DNA of 64,000 bases from assembly GCA_024160085.1 (NCBI GenBank), contig JAMDYG010000001.1, positions 806,001 to 870,000 of the forward strand, in the 5' to 3' direction. This document shows positions 32,594-42,403 of the stretch, in pieces. Source of the stretch: Serratia symbiotica. Its GTDB lineage: Bacteria; Pseudomonadota; Gammaproteobacteria; Enterobacterales; Enterobacteriaceae. The stretch's first letter is position 1. Each line of letters starts with the position of its first letter. Made by a program: the position numbers and the translations under genes. The notes under the pieces were generated by a model. The model saw only the letters and a list, made by a program, of their open reading frames with translations. It was not told the origin of the DNA and searched no databases.

Positions 32594-33606
32594 ATGCGCA
32601 CTCGTTTCACATTACTGACTACTATGCTGCTAGTTAGTTTATCCACTCAAGCAAAAAACGCGACCGACCTGCCTCAGGTGGCGGCGATTTAAGTACTTTT
32701 AGTAAGACGCCAGCCCAAACGTTGCAACAGAACTTGGCAGCAGCAGTAGAGAGTATTAACCTTAGTGCGACAGACGGGCTACGACAGAAGGCGCTGATAG
32801 ATGCTGAAGGACAGAATTATATCTTTTCCCTCGCTGATGCGTTAGGGACGCGTCTTGGTCAGGAATTTATCCGTGCTTATGAGAGTCCTGAATAAGGAGG
32901 CTGTATTGATCAAGGCTAGTGAAGTCAGTACCCGTGAAGCAAAAAAGTACTTCAGCTACCAATGTCCATTCCTAATCCCTGATAACAGAATTCATCTGGT
33001 GCCGGACGATGCGGTAGTGAAAGATAGCCATCGGTACATTGCTGATGGCGGTTCGTTCCTCAGTAGTCATACCAATACCGGCTATACCGATGACCTATTG
33101 CTGGATAAGATGGTACCGGAACTCTTTATTCTTCTTTTGGATCGCGTATTGTACTCGGTGTGCACTACCTACTGGATGTCATTGGTTCACGTATGGTAGC
33201 GCAGCGTAATGTGGCGCATTACCTGAATGATCCGCAGTACTGCACCCTGTTCAAAATGGCTAAGACACAGAGTTGCGCATGGCACTGGAGAAGGAGTGCG
33301 GAATATCGTTGAGTGCCTGTGCACAGGCACAACTAAAAGACGATCCTTATGTAGTGGCATCAATGTAAACCTTTTATCGCTTTACCCTGACCTACAAGCT
33401 ACCGGCCAAATGGGTGTCGCCAGGCAGTGATGATGGCGCCTAAGGGAGCTGAAATGCTGATGTAAGCGCCATTGCCACATCTAAGTGTGGCGCAGCGTCG
33501 TCAGATAATGGTGAAGACGGCGCTAGCGGACAGCTATCCGTTGTCTGGCAACGCCTACCAGAGCTTATGGCAGCGATTGAACTTGCATGATGCAATAACC
33601 ACAGTG
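32594..33606 (+). pseudogene. PAP2-family acid phosphatase (secreted), broken
   Basis: MRTRFTLLTTMLLVSLSTQA is a Sec signal peptide. The following sequence shifts frame at 32690 and again near 32880. IKASEVSTREAKKYFSYQCP precedes the PAP2 core SSHTNTGYTDDLLLDKMVPE; the family usually has PSGHT, so the first Ser-Gly is altered. A further slip leads to LGVHYLLDVIGSRMVAQRNV, the second core motif with the catalytic His, then DPQYCTLFKMA and a frame with PHLSVAQRRQIMVKTALADS. Four or more frameshifts. Probably a periplasmic nonspecific phosphatase in its day. Confidence 0.72.
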
Positions 33607-33729
33607 TATTCCCACCCACGAATCACCTATCAGTTTTTATGGCTGGAGGATCAAAAACTGTTAAGCGCCTTTAGTGGCATGGGGTGCAATAGGTTAAAGA
33701 CGCATCACTGTTTGTGGCAAATAAAACGT

Positions 33730-33897
33730 TATACCCGTCATACTTCAAATTACCTGTACATTAGCTTTCCTGGCTCATTAATAAACCTTATCCCTGAGGT
33801 TCAGTCTGAGACCTAGCGCAAGCGCTGTTCAAACTAGTTCCTGACCGATTTATCGCTGCATTGCCGCCTTACTGCAACTTGAATTTTAAACTATAGT
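33730..33897. repeat. ERIC element, copy 4
   Basis: TATACCCGTCATACTTCAAA at the left and CTTACTGCAACTTGAATTTT at the right. The middle is about 40 bp longer than the standard form (AAACCTTATCCCTGAGGTTC and following). Confidence 0.75.
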
Positions 33898-34410
33898 TAT
33901 TTTACTAAAAAATAACCAGAAGTGCGATATTGTTTTTTTTAATTACACTTAAATAACACCGAATCATAATTAAAAAAATTAAACCATTGAGCAACATGAA
34001 ATTAAAAAAAACAGGAGTAATGCGCAGGTGAATATAGAAATAAAATACCGATATGATTAAATTGTAGCGAATCAAATGACGCCAGATGACCTTATTTGGC
34101 AGAAGTTTGATTATGAATCAAAAGCCTAATCCACACCACACCAAAACCTGTTTATTGTGTGGGATTAGGCAAGTATCACCTATGTTATGATTGTGGGTGG
34201 TTGATCTTATTGTATTTGTTACCTGTTATCGGTTTTTTGGTATGCTTGGCCTTGGTCGGTGTAGTTTTGTACTGAGGGAATGCTAGAAAGCGGAAAAGCT
34301 GGATCAAATTTGTTGTGTTTAAGGGCATTCACTGTGGGCATTACAGGCGGCTTTGAAAACGCCATATCGATGACTCATGCTGGAGCCTTTCTATAGGAGC
34401 AAGAGTCAAG
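33898..34410. promoter_or_regulatory. cydA upstream region with a strong stem
   Basis: About 510 bp, AT-rich at 33900-34060. At 34124-34170 the arms GCCTAATCCACAC and GTGTGGGATTAGGC form a 13-bp stem with one bulge and a 20-nt loop. This should be the cyd promoter and leader region (ArcA/FNR controlled in relatives), but I cannot assign boxes. AGGAGC at 34396-34401 is the cydA ribosome site. Confidence 0.45.
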
Positions 34411-35977
34411 ATGTTTGATATTGTCGAACTATCGCGCTTACAGTTTGCTTTAACGGTAATGTACCATTTCTTATTTGTTCCATTAACGCTAGGTATGGCG
34501 TTTTGCTGGCAATTATAGAAACGGTATATGTACTGTCAGGCAAACAAATCTATAAAGACATGACTAAATTCTGTGGCAAGTTATTTGTAATTAACTTTGC
34601 TCTGAGGGTGGCCACCGGTTTGGCCATGAAGTTCCAGTTCAGGACTAACTGGTCTTACTTCTCCCATTACGTCGGAGATATTTTTGGTGACCCACTGGCT
34701 ATCGAAGGTCTAATGGCGTTCTTTCTTAAGTCAACACTGGTAGGCCTATTCTTCTTTGGCTGGGATCGTCTGAGCAAAGTGCAGCACATGGCGGTCACCT
34801 AGTTTGTGGCCCTCGGCTATAACCTGTCTGCATTGTGGATATTGGTCGCCAACGGCTGGATGCAGAACCCGATCGCCTCCGACTTCAATTTCGAAACCAT
34901 GCGCATGGAAATAGTCAGTTTATCCCAACTGGTACTGAACCCGGTTGCGCAGGTGAAGTTCGTTCACACGGTGGCAGACGGCTACACCTCTGGATTTGTA
35001 TTGGGCATCAGCTCCTACTATCTGCTGAAGGGGTGCGATATCACCTTTGCCAAGAGTTCTTTCGCTATTGCTGCCAGCTTCGGCATGGCGGCGATTATGT
35101 CTGTTATCGTGCTGGGTGATGAATTTGGTTACGAAATTGGCGATGTGCAGAAAACTAAACTAGCCGCTATCGAAGCAGAATGGGATACCCAGCTGGATCC
35201 GGCTTCCTTTACCCTATTTGGCCATCCCGAATCAGGATAAAATGGAGAACGCCTACTCGATTCAGATCCCGTATGCTCTTGGCCTGATCGCCACCCGTTC
35301 CACGGATACCCGGATCGCTGGCCTGAAGGATCTGATGGCGCAGCACAAAGTACGCATCCGCAATGGCATGAAAGCTTACCAGTTGCTGGAAGAGTTGCGT
35401 AGCGGTAATACCGAGCCTGACGTGCGTGACGAGTTCAATAAAACCAAGCAGGATTTGGGCTACGGCATGCTGTTAAAGCGCTATACCCCAAACATCACCG
35501 ACGCAACGCAAGCGCGGATCTAACTGACGGCCAAAGACTCTATTCCACGCGTAGCACCGCTGTACTTAGCCTTCCGTATTATGGTGTCCTGTGGCGCGTA
35601 CCCATGCTGTTGATTATCGGTCTATCATTCTGGAACATGATCCGCAGCCGCATCTGGAAAAAGAAAAGGCTATATCGTGCGGCATTATATGGCTTACCGC
35701 TGCCCCGGATCGCCATAGAATCAGGTTGGTTTATAGCAGAATATGACCGCCAGTCTTGGGCGATTGGTGAGGTGCTGCCGACTGCGATCGCCAATTCTTC
35801 ACTGACAGCGGGTAACATTCTGTTCTCAATGGGGCTGATCTGTGGCTTGTACACCCTATTCTTGGTAGCTGAAATGTACCTGATGTTCAAGTTTGTGCGT
35901 CTGGAGCCAAGCAGCCTAAAAACTCTGGCCGCTACCATTTTAAACAACCGACTGCCGCCGTGCAGGAAGCGCGCTAA
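34411..35977 (+). pseudogene. cydA: cytochrome bd-I oxidase subunit I (CydA), broken
   Basis: Quinol oxidase subunit with haems b558, b595 and d. [20 protein letters not shown] starts normally. One T is missing in GCGTTTTGCTGG (MAFLLAIIET), so the frame is lost near 34500. TAG replaces Trp at about 34800, a slip lies near 35226 (extra C in GGCCATCC), TAA at 35521 replaces Gln, and slips near 35595 and 35925 precede the end (GRYHF to QEAR). Conserved [20 protein letters not shown] and [14 protein letters not shown] remain readable. Confidence 0.95.
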
Positions 35978-35992
35978 ACAGGAGTTCACGAT

Positions 35993-37142
35993 ATGTTTGA
36001 CTATGAAGTACTGCGGTTTATTTAGTGGGCTCTGGTTAGAGTACTGCTGATTGGCTTCGCTATCACCGATGATTTTGACATGGGAGTGGGTATTTTGGTG
36101 TCCATCATAGGTAAAACCAATACTGAGCGTCGGATAATGTAATGATTAACCCCATTGCTCCGCACTGGGATGGCAACCAGGTTTGGCTGGTCACCGCTGC
36201 TGGCGCGTTATTTGCCGCTTGGCCCATGGTCTACGCCGCTGCCTTCTCTGGCTTCTACGTTGCCATGATCCTGGTGCATGATCTTGGTGTTGGCTGCCTT
36301 ATTCTTCCTCCCGCTCGGTTTCGACTACCGTTCCAAGTTAGAGTGCAGAAGCTGGCGCAACATGTGGTACCGGGGCATCTTTATTAGCAGCTTTGTACCA
36401 AGCATTGGTGTTTGGCGTGGCATTCAGTAATTTGCTACAGGACGTTCTATTTCATATAGATGAGTATATGCGTCTGTTATACACCGGAAACTTCTTCCAA
36501 CTGCTGAATCCATTTGGCCTGTTGGCAAGCATTGTCAGCCTGACTATGTTGGTGACTCAGGGCGCGACCTATCCTACCGGTGAGATTTACCTGCGTTTGC
36601 GTATGGCGGCTCATATCGCTACGCTGATGATGGAACTCTGCTTCCTGCTTGCGGATATCTGTTTGATGAAAGGTATCGACGGTTACGTGGTGACCTCAGC
36701 GCTAGATACCATGGCGGAATCCAACCCACTACGTAAAGCGGTGGCACATCAGGCTGATGCCTGGTTGATCAACTTCAACACCTATCCGCTGTTGTGGGCG
36801 TTGCCTGTGCTGGGCATAATAGTGCTACAGCTGTTTACCGTACTGTTCTTACGTTTGGAAAAAGGGGCTCTGGCATTTATCAACTCGTCACTGACCATTA
36901 CCTGTGTGATCCTCACCACCGGGGTCACTATGTTCCTGTTCGTGATGCCTTCAAGCACAGTACCTAGCATCAGTCTGACCATGTGGGATGCCACTTCTAG
37001 CCTGTTTATACTGAAAGTGATGACCATTGTCGCGTTGATCATCTTGCCTATCGTTCTGGCGTACACCAGTTGGTCGTACTACAAAATGTTTGGCCGCCCC
37101 GACAAGAACCACATCGAAAACCACAAGCATTCGCTGTACTAA
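35993..37142 (+). pseudogene. cydB: cytochrome bd-I oxidase subunit II (CydB), broken
   Basis: AGGAG precedes MFDYEVLRFI. TAG follows where Trp-Trp is normal, then LVRVLLIGFAITDDFDMGVG with GFDMGVG altered to DFDMGVG. The ERRIM block ends in TAA after a slip. [20 protein letters not shown] is open, the frame breaks near 36290 and 36390, and the C-terminal two thirds (36393-37142) is continuous to the natural end (KMFGRPDKNHIENHKHSLY). A short deletion-like change affects the region after QGATYPTGE. Non-functional. Confidence 0.94.
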
Positions 37143-37159
37143 GGATAAGGATCTAAACC

Positions 37160-37273
37160 ATGTGGTATTTTGCCTGGATTATCGGAACGCTGCTGGCTTA
37201 CGCCTTTGGCATCATTACGGCACTGGCGCTTGAGCAAAGTGAAGTGACTAAAACGCAGCAAGATGGCAAGTGA
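37160..37273 (+). CDS. cydX: cytochrome bd-I small subunit CydX
   Basis: A 37-residue single-helix membrane protein that stabilises the haems of cytochrome bd-I. MWYFAWIIGTLLAYAFGIIT followed by ALALEQSEVTKTQQDGK matches E. coli CydX almost throughout, including the conserved MWYFAW and ALALE. It is intact although both large subunits are pseudogenes; short genes escape random hits longer, so retention need not mean function. The ybgE start overlaps its stop (TGATG). Confidence 0.93.
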   Translation: MWYFAWIIGTLLAYAFGIITALALEQSEVTKTQQDGK

Positions 37274-37569
37274 TGGGTTGGTCACTGGCTGATAAGTTGT
37301 ACGCCATCCACTGACAAGGACCTCATCCGGGACCTTTCACTGGCGTTAGCGCTGATTTTGGCGGGTTGCATCTTTTGGCAACCAACGAGTTTTGACGCCA
37401 AAACCAGCTCGCTGGAGATTTGGCAAGAGCTGCTGCTTATTTGGGCAGTGTGTACTGGAGTGATCCATGGCTTCGGCTTTCGGCCGCAGCATAATTTCTG
37501 CGTGCTCTTTTCGTGCTACTTCCTGCCATTGTAGTTTTGGGTGCAGGATTACTTTACGTTTCTTTATAA
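37273..37569 (+). pseudogene. ybgE: cyd-operon protein YbgE, broken
   Basis: A membrane protein of unknown role in the cyd operon. The ATG overlaps the cydX stop. MGWSLADKLYAIH is followed by TGA and a frame change, then LIRDLSLALALILAGCIFWQ, SSLEIWQELLLIWAVCTGVI and HGFGFRPQ. Another slip brings in the third helix (LRALFVLLPAIVVLGAGLLY) and a stop at 37569. Two or three lesions. Confidence 0.88.
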
Positions 37570-37712
37570 TCTCCGTGATATCCCCGTGTGATAGGGGCTA
37601 ATATAGCCCATAATTATTTTCATTCTAACTTACCCCCATTTCCAACTAGATCCGTCTTGCGTATAATAAATAGTAACAGCGTTAAATCGCATTATCGGGA
37701 AATAGAGTCAGA

Positions 37713-38056
37713 GTGAGTAATACGTTGTTTCGATGGCCAGTTCGTGTTTACTACGAGGATAGCAATGCCAGTGATGCGTTCTGTCATGCCCGTTATGTTG
37801 CTTTTTTTGAAAGAGCGCGCACTGAGTGAGATGCTGCGTCAGCATAACTTTCATCAACAGCAACCGCTCAGTTAACATATCGATTTAGTTGTCCTGCGTA
37901 TGGCAGTGGATTACCTGGCCCCAGCTCGTCTCGACGAACAACTGGAAGTGCAGAGTGAAATAAAATCACTGTTATCCGTAAGGCTTCTCTCATGTTTGCT
38001 CAATGAAGCCAAGAGCGCTTCCTAAGTTTATTGTCGTGGAGTTAAGCAGTGACTGA
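37713..38056 (+). pseudogene. ybgC: acyl-CoA thioesterase YbgC, broken
   Basis: The hot-dog thioesterase that normally heads the tol operon. A GTG start gives [20 protein letters not shown]; the catalytic-Asp motif is YEDSNAS rather than YEDTDAG. Then [10 protein letters not shown] and TGA. Frame changes, a stop near 37873 and a deletion follow before the natural C-terminal [12 protein letters not shown], which overlaps the tolQ start by 8 bp. Transcription through it is presumably still required for tolQ. Confidence 0.88.
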
Positions 38057-38732
38057 CATGAACATCCTAGATTTATTCTTGAAAGCGAGCCTATTGGTTA
38101 AGCTTATCATGCTGATTTTAATATGCTTCTCGGTAGCCTCCTGGGCGATCATCATCCAGCGCACGCGCATCCTTAATGCGGCAACGCGCGACGCCGAAGC
38201 CTTTGAAGAAAATTTCTGGTCTGGTGTCGAGCTTTCCCGTCTGTACCAGGAGAGCCAGGCGCGTCGCGATAGCTTGACTGGCTCAGAACAGATTTTCTAT
38301 GCGGGTTTTAAAGAGTTCGCCCGTTTGTATCGTGCTAACAAGCATGCGCCGGAATCGGTTATTGAAGGGGCATTGCGAGCGATGCGCATCTCAATGAACC
38401 ACGAACTGGAAGCGTTGGAAAACCATATTTCGTTCCTCGGCACCGTTGGTTCGATCAGCCCATATATTGGTCTGTTTGGCACCGTGTGGGGGATCATGCG
38501 CGCCTTTATCGCACTGGGTGTGGTGAAGCAGGCTACATTGCATATAGTGGCACCGGGTATTGCCGAGGCGTTGATCGCCACCGCGATCGGACTTTTCGCC
38601 GCGATCCCAGCTGTAATGGCCTATAACTACCTCAACCAACGAGTCAACAAACTTGAGCAAAATTACGGCAATTTTATGGAAGAGTTCACCGCTATTCTGC
38701 ACCGCCAGGCTTTCTCCAGCGACAGCAAATAA
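38049..38732 (+). CDS. tolQ: Tol-Pal motor subunit TolQ
   Basis: Inner-membrane proton-channel subunit (ExbB/MotA family) that powers TolA to tighten the outer membrane at division. The GTG start gives [19 protein letters not shown]. 227 residues, close to the E. coli 230. Helix 1 is near residues 17-36. Helices 2 and 3 ([40 protein letters not shown]) form the channel. Ends [12 protein letters not shown]. Intact, 12 bp before tolR. The start lies inside the dead ybgC end. Confidence 0.96.
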   Translation: MTDMNILDLFLKASLLVKLIMLILICFSVASWAIIIQRTRILNAATRDAEAFEENFWSGVELSRLYQESQARRDSLTGSEQIFYAGFKEFARLYRANKHAPESVIEGALRAMRISMNHELEALENHISFLGTVGSISPYIGLFGTVWGIMRAFIALGVVKQATLHIVAPGIAEALIATAIGLFAAIPAVMAYNYLNQRVNKLEQNYGNFMEEFTAILHRQAFSSDSK

Positions 38733-38744
38733 GTAGGGGGTAGT

Positions 38745-39173
38745 GTGGCAAGAATACCTGGACGCCATCGGCGCGAACTGAAGTCAGAAATTAACATCGT
38801 TCCTCTGCTTGATGTGCTGCTTGTGCTGCTGCTGATCTTTATGGCAACCGCGCTAATTATCACGCAAAGCGTGGAGGTTGACCTACCTGATGCCGCCGAT
38901 TCCAAAACAGTGTCTAGCACTGATAATATGCCAGTGATCCTTGAAGTTTCCGGTGTGGGTCAATATACCCTGGTGATGGATCGCCAGCGTATGGCATTGC
39001 TGCCACCAGAGCAGGTGGCAGCCGAAGCCAAATCACGCTTGGTAGCCAATCCGAAAACGGTCTTTTTAATCGGCGGGGTGAAGGATGTTCCTTATGATGA
39101 AATTATCAAGGCATTGAATATTCTCCATCAGGTGGGTGTAACGTCCGTGGGGCTGATGACTCAGCCAATTTGA
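38745..39173 (+). CDS. tolR: Tol-Pal motor subunit TolR
   Basis: Proton-channel partner of TolQ (ExbD family). 142 residues, full length, GTG start. The membrane helix NIVPLLDVLLVLLLIFMATA has the essential Asp at position 23. E. coli has MATAPIITQ; here MATALIITQ, a Pro-to-Leu change right after the helix. The periplasmic domain ends VGLMTQPI as in relatives. Intact. Confidence 0.96.
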   Translation: MARIPGRHRRELKSEINIVPLLDVLLVLLLIFMATALIITQSVEVDLPDAADSKTVSSTDNMPVILEVSGVGQYTLVMDRQRMALLPPEQVAAEAKSRLVANPKTVFLIGGVKDVPYDEIIKALNILHQVGVTSVGLMTQPI

Positions 39174-39250
39174 TCATAACGTATGGCACCTGGTTCCTGT
39201 TCTGTGGCTCAGGAATCCCGTATAAGCAATAGCAGTTTTGGGAACTTATT

Positions 39251-40153
39251 TTGGTAAAGGCAACTGAGCAAAACAATAAGCTTAATCGTGCCGTTATTGT
39301 TTCGGTCGTGCTGCATTTGATACTGATTGCCCCTCTGATTTGGGGATCGTTGCAGGAAAACATCATGAGTGCTGGCGGCGGCGGTGGCGGTGATGGTTCC
39401 GTTGTCAGCGCGATAATGGTCGATCCTAATGCCGTGGTGGAGCAATACAACCGCCAGCAGCAGCAGAGTAATGACGCACAGCGTGCCAAGAAACTGCGTC
39501 AGAAAAAAGCGCAGCAGCAGGCCGAGGAACTTCAACAAAAGCAGGCGGCGGAACAGCAGAAAGCAGTAGCAGAGGCCAAAGAACAGCAAAAGATTGCGGA
39601 AGTAGCAGAGGCGAAAGCCAAAGCAGAGTCTGATAAACTTGCCATATCGCAAGCCAAGAAGAAAGCCGAAGCCGGGAAACGGGTGGAAGAAGCCAAGAAT
39701 GCCGTAGAACAAAAAGCCGCAGCGCAAGCCAAGAAGAAAGCTGCTGCCGCAAAGCAGCCCGCGGAAGTCGATGATCTATTTGATGTCCTGTCGGACGGCA
39801 AGAACTCGCCCAAAGAGGGGGGCAAACAGAAGGGGGACGGCAAGCCTGCTGGGCAGGGTAATGCCAAGGCCTCAGGGGCTAGCGGTGCGGATATCAATGG
39901 TTATATGGGGCAGATTCAGGGCGCGATCCAAAGCAAGTTTTATGACCCCGGTTCGTTCACCGGCAAAACCTGTGATCTGCGCATCAAGCTAGCACCGGAT
40001 GGCTTTCTGATCAGCGTGCAGGAGGTAGGCAGCGATCCAGCGCTGTGTCGGGCGGCAGTCTCTGCTGCTAAGTTGGCACAGATGCCTAAACCGCCAAGCG
40101 ATGCCGTTTATCAGCATTTTAAAAATTTTACATTGGGATTTAAGCTGCAATAA
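39251..40153 (+). CDS. tolA: Tol-Pal energy transducer TolA, short coiled-coil form
   Basis: Spans the periplasm from the TolQR motor to Pal/TolB. A TTG start gives (M)VKATEQNNKLNRAVIVSVV, with the membrane helix ending LIAPLIWGSL. A Gly-rich hinge follows. Domain II (residues ~60-185) is rich in Ala, Lys, Glu and Gln and clearly helical. Domain III (GASGADINGYMGQIQGAIQS to LGFKLQ) includes KTCDLRIKLAPDG and the second Cys in DPALCRA. Total 300 residues against 421 in E. coli, so the helical spacer is shortened by about 120. Open reading frame is intact. Confidence 0.93.
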   Translation: MVKATEQNNKLNRAVIVSVVLHLILIAPLIWGSLQENIMSAGGGGGGDGSVVSAIMVDPNAVVEQYNRQQQQSNDAQRAKKLRQKKAQQQAEELQQKQAAEQQKAVAEAKEQQKIAEVAEAKAKAESDKLAISQAKKKAEAGKRVEEAKNAVEQKAAAQAKKKAAAAKQPAEVDDLFDVLSDGKNSPKEGGKQKGDGKPAGQGNAKASGASGADINGYMGQIQGAIQSKFYDPGSFTGKTCDLRIKLAPDGFLISVQEVGSDPALCRAAVSAAKLAQMPKPPSDAVYQHFKNFTLGFKLQ

Positions 40154-40546
40154 CGCCCGATTAATACAGCGATGCTACAAGGATATACTAGGCTGTATCC
40201 CTCAATGATGGCTCGTGAGCGCTGCTGGCAGTCATTTTTCATACGTAGCAAAACGCGTGCTAGGAGGGGGGGCCAAATCAGCAGATAGTCACTTAGATGC
40301 GCGCCCAAATGGCTCTAAGCACTGCGGGTCGCGTCCTAAAATCCGGTACTCGGTATTATTGGTTTTGGACATAGGCCCGCCTATTCACCTTGATTACCGG
40401 CTTTTTGGTTTGCTATGGTGCCAGGGTCAATGACGAAGCACCGCCTAATGGTAACCAATAGAGATTATGCAGCTTTGTTTGCATTAGGTTATTAAAATTC
40501 TGCTAATTTATCGCAGGCATCATTCTGCTTGGATAAGGAAAATGAG
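40154..40546. other. tolA-tolB intergenic region
   Basis: About 390 bp, longer than the ~130 bp usual between these genes, with no gene. A stretch from 40178 (CAAGGATA, then ATCCCTCAATGATGGC) resembles one at 43461 after cpoB. AAGGAAA at 40535-40541 is the tolB ribosome site. Confidence 0.5.
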
Positions 40547-41839
40547 ATGAAGCAAGCATTTCGAGTAGCGCTAGGCTTTTTAATACTGTGGGCTTCCGTT
40601 CTTCACGCGGAAGTTCGCATTGAAATCACCCAAGGGGTCGATTCTGCTCGTCCGATTGCTGTGGTGCCGTTTAAATGGGCTAGTTCTGGCACGCCTCCAG
40701 AGGATATTGGCAAGATTGTCGGCGCAGACTTGCGCAACAGCGGCAAATTCACCCCGATTGATGTGGCATGCATGCCGCAGCAACCCACCACTGCATCTGA
40801 AGTGACGCCAGCGGCCTGGACTGCACTAGGCATTGATACTGTAGTTGTCGGCCAGGTGCAACCTGACGCAGATGGTAGTTACCTGATCTCTTATCAATTG
40901 GTGGATACCTCAGGTTCCCCAGGCAGCGTATTGGCAAAGAACCAGTTTAAAGTGACCCAACAATGGTTGCGTTATTCTGCACATACTGCCAGCGATGAAG
41001 TATTTGAAAAGCTGATCGGCACTAAGGGGGCGTTCCGCACCCGTATCGCCTATATAGTGCATACCAACGGCGGGAAATTTCCCTACGAACTACGTGTAGC
41101 AGACTATGATGGCTACAACCAGTTTGTGGTGCACCGCTCTCCTGAGCCGCTGATGTCACCAGCATGGTCACCGGATGGTAGCAAGCTGGCCTACGTGACC
41201 TTCGAAAGCGGCCGTTCGGCGCTAGTGGTGCAAACTTTAGCTAATGGGGCAATCAGCCAGATCGCCGCGTTCCCGCGTCACAACGGTGCGCCGGCGTTCT
41301 CTCCGGATGGCAGCCGCCTGGCGTTTGCGCTGTCCAAGAGCGGTAGCCTGAACCTGTACGTGATGAACCTCAGTTCCGGCCAGATGACGCAAATCACAGA
41401 TGGTCGTAGTAACAATACCGAGCCAGCCTGGTTCCCAGATGGTCAGACGCTAGCCTATACTTCCGATCAAGGGGGCCGTCCGCAAATTTACAAGATCAGT
41501 GCTAGCGGAGGAGTGTCGCAGCGACTGACATGGGAAGATTCTCAGAATCAGAACGCTATAGTCAGTTCCGACGGTAAATTTCTGGTGATGGTGAGTTCCA
41601 ATAATGGAGTTCAGCATATCGCCAAACAAGATCTTGGTTCGGGAGCTGTTCAAGTATTAACCGGCACTCTACTTGATGAAACGCCTAGTATTGCGCCAAA
41701 CGGCACTATGGTTATCTATAGTTCCATGCAAGGTATGGGTTCCGTGTTGCAACTGGTATCAACTGATGGGCGTTTTAAAGCGCGTCTTCCGGTAACTGAT
41801 GGACAGGTAAAATCCCCTGCCTGGTCGCCTCATTTGTGA
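40547..41839 (+). CDS. tolB: Tol-Pal periplasmic beta-propeller TolB
   Basis: Periplasmic protein that binds Pal and is controlled by TolA. The start at 40547 ([20 protein letters not shown], signal peptide cut after HA) gives 430 residues, as in E. coli. The 40529 TTG upstream is rejected. The N-terminal domain reads [20 protein letters not shown]. The six-bladed propeller shows repeated [13 protein letters not shown] motifs ([56 protein letters not shown]). Intact. Confidence 0.96.
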   Translation: MKQAFRVALGFLILWASVLHAEVRIEITQGVDSARPIAVVPFKWASSGTPPEDIGKIVGADLRNSGKFTPIDVACMPQQPTTASEVTPAAWTALGIDTVVVGQVQPDADGSYLISYQLVDTSGSPGSVLAKNQFKVTQQWLRYSAHTASDEVFEKLIGTKGAFRTRIAYIVHTNGGKFPYELRVADYDGYNQFVVHRSPEPLMSPAWSPDGSKLAYVTFESGRSALVVQTLANGAISQIAAFPRHNGAPAFSPDGSRLAFALSKSGSLNLYVMNLSSGQMTQITDGRSNNTEPAWFPDGQTLAYTSDQGGRPQIYKISASGGVSQRLTWEDSQNQNAIVSSDGKFLVMVSSNNGVQHIAKQDLGSGAVQVLTGTLLDETPSIAPNGTMVIYSSMQGMGSVLQLVSTDGRFKARLPVTDGQVKSPAWSPHL

Positions 41840-41884
41840 TGCATATGCCAATATGTATGGCAAACTTATAAGAGGATCAAAGAA

Positions 41885-42394
41885 ATGAAATTGAATAAAG
41901 TGCTGAGAGCGCTTCTGCTGGCATTGCCCGTTCTGGCTGTAGCAGCTTGTAGTTCTAACAAAAGTGCAAACGATGATCAATCTGGGATGGGGGCTGACAC
42001 TGGCATAGAAAAAGGCAGCAGCAACCTGTCTTCTGAAGAGCAAGCGCGTTTGCAGATGCAAGAACTGCAAAAGGAAAACACGGTATACTTCGGCCTCGAC
42101 AAGTATGACGTAAGCGCTGATTTTGCTCAGATTTTGGACGTACATGCGACGTTCTTACGTAATAACGCGTCTTACAAAGTGACTGTTGAAGGCCACACGG
42201 ACAAACGTGGTACGCCGGAATACAACATCGCTCTGGGAGAGCGTCGTGCTAACTCGGTTAAAATGTACTTGCAGGGAAAAGGCGTTTTAGCTGACCAGAT
42301 CTCTATCGTTTCCTACGGCAAAGAAAAACCAGCCGTACTGGGTCACGACGCAGCTGCTTATGCTAAAAACCGCCGTGCTGTTCTGATTTACTAA
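41885..42394 (+). CDS. pal: peptidoglycan-associated lipoprotein Pal
   Basis: Outer-membrane lipoprotein that binds peptidoglycan and TolB. 169 residues. The signal peptide [19 protein letters not shown] ends in lipobox VAAC with Cys-22. A flexible linker leads to the OmpA-like domain with [40 protein letters not shown] and NRRAVLIY. Intact. AGAGGATC upstream supplies the ribosome site. Confidence 0.97.
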   Translation: MKLNKVLRALLLALPVLAVAACSSNKSANDDQSGMGADTGIEKGSSNLSSEEQARLQMQELQKENTVYFGLDKYDVSADFAQILDVHATFLRNNASYKVTVEGHTDKRGTPEYNIALGERRANSVKMYLQGKGVLADQISIVSYGKEKPAVLGHDAAAYAKNRRAVLIY

Positions 42395-42403
42395 GAAAAT
42401 CGT

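Noticed and set aside
39209-39897. Long minus-strand ORFs opposite tolA
   Set aside because: Shadows of the Ala/Lys/Gln-rich TolA coiled coil; composition is an artefact.
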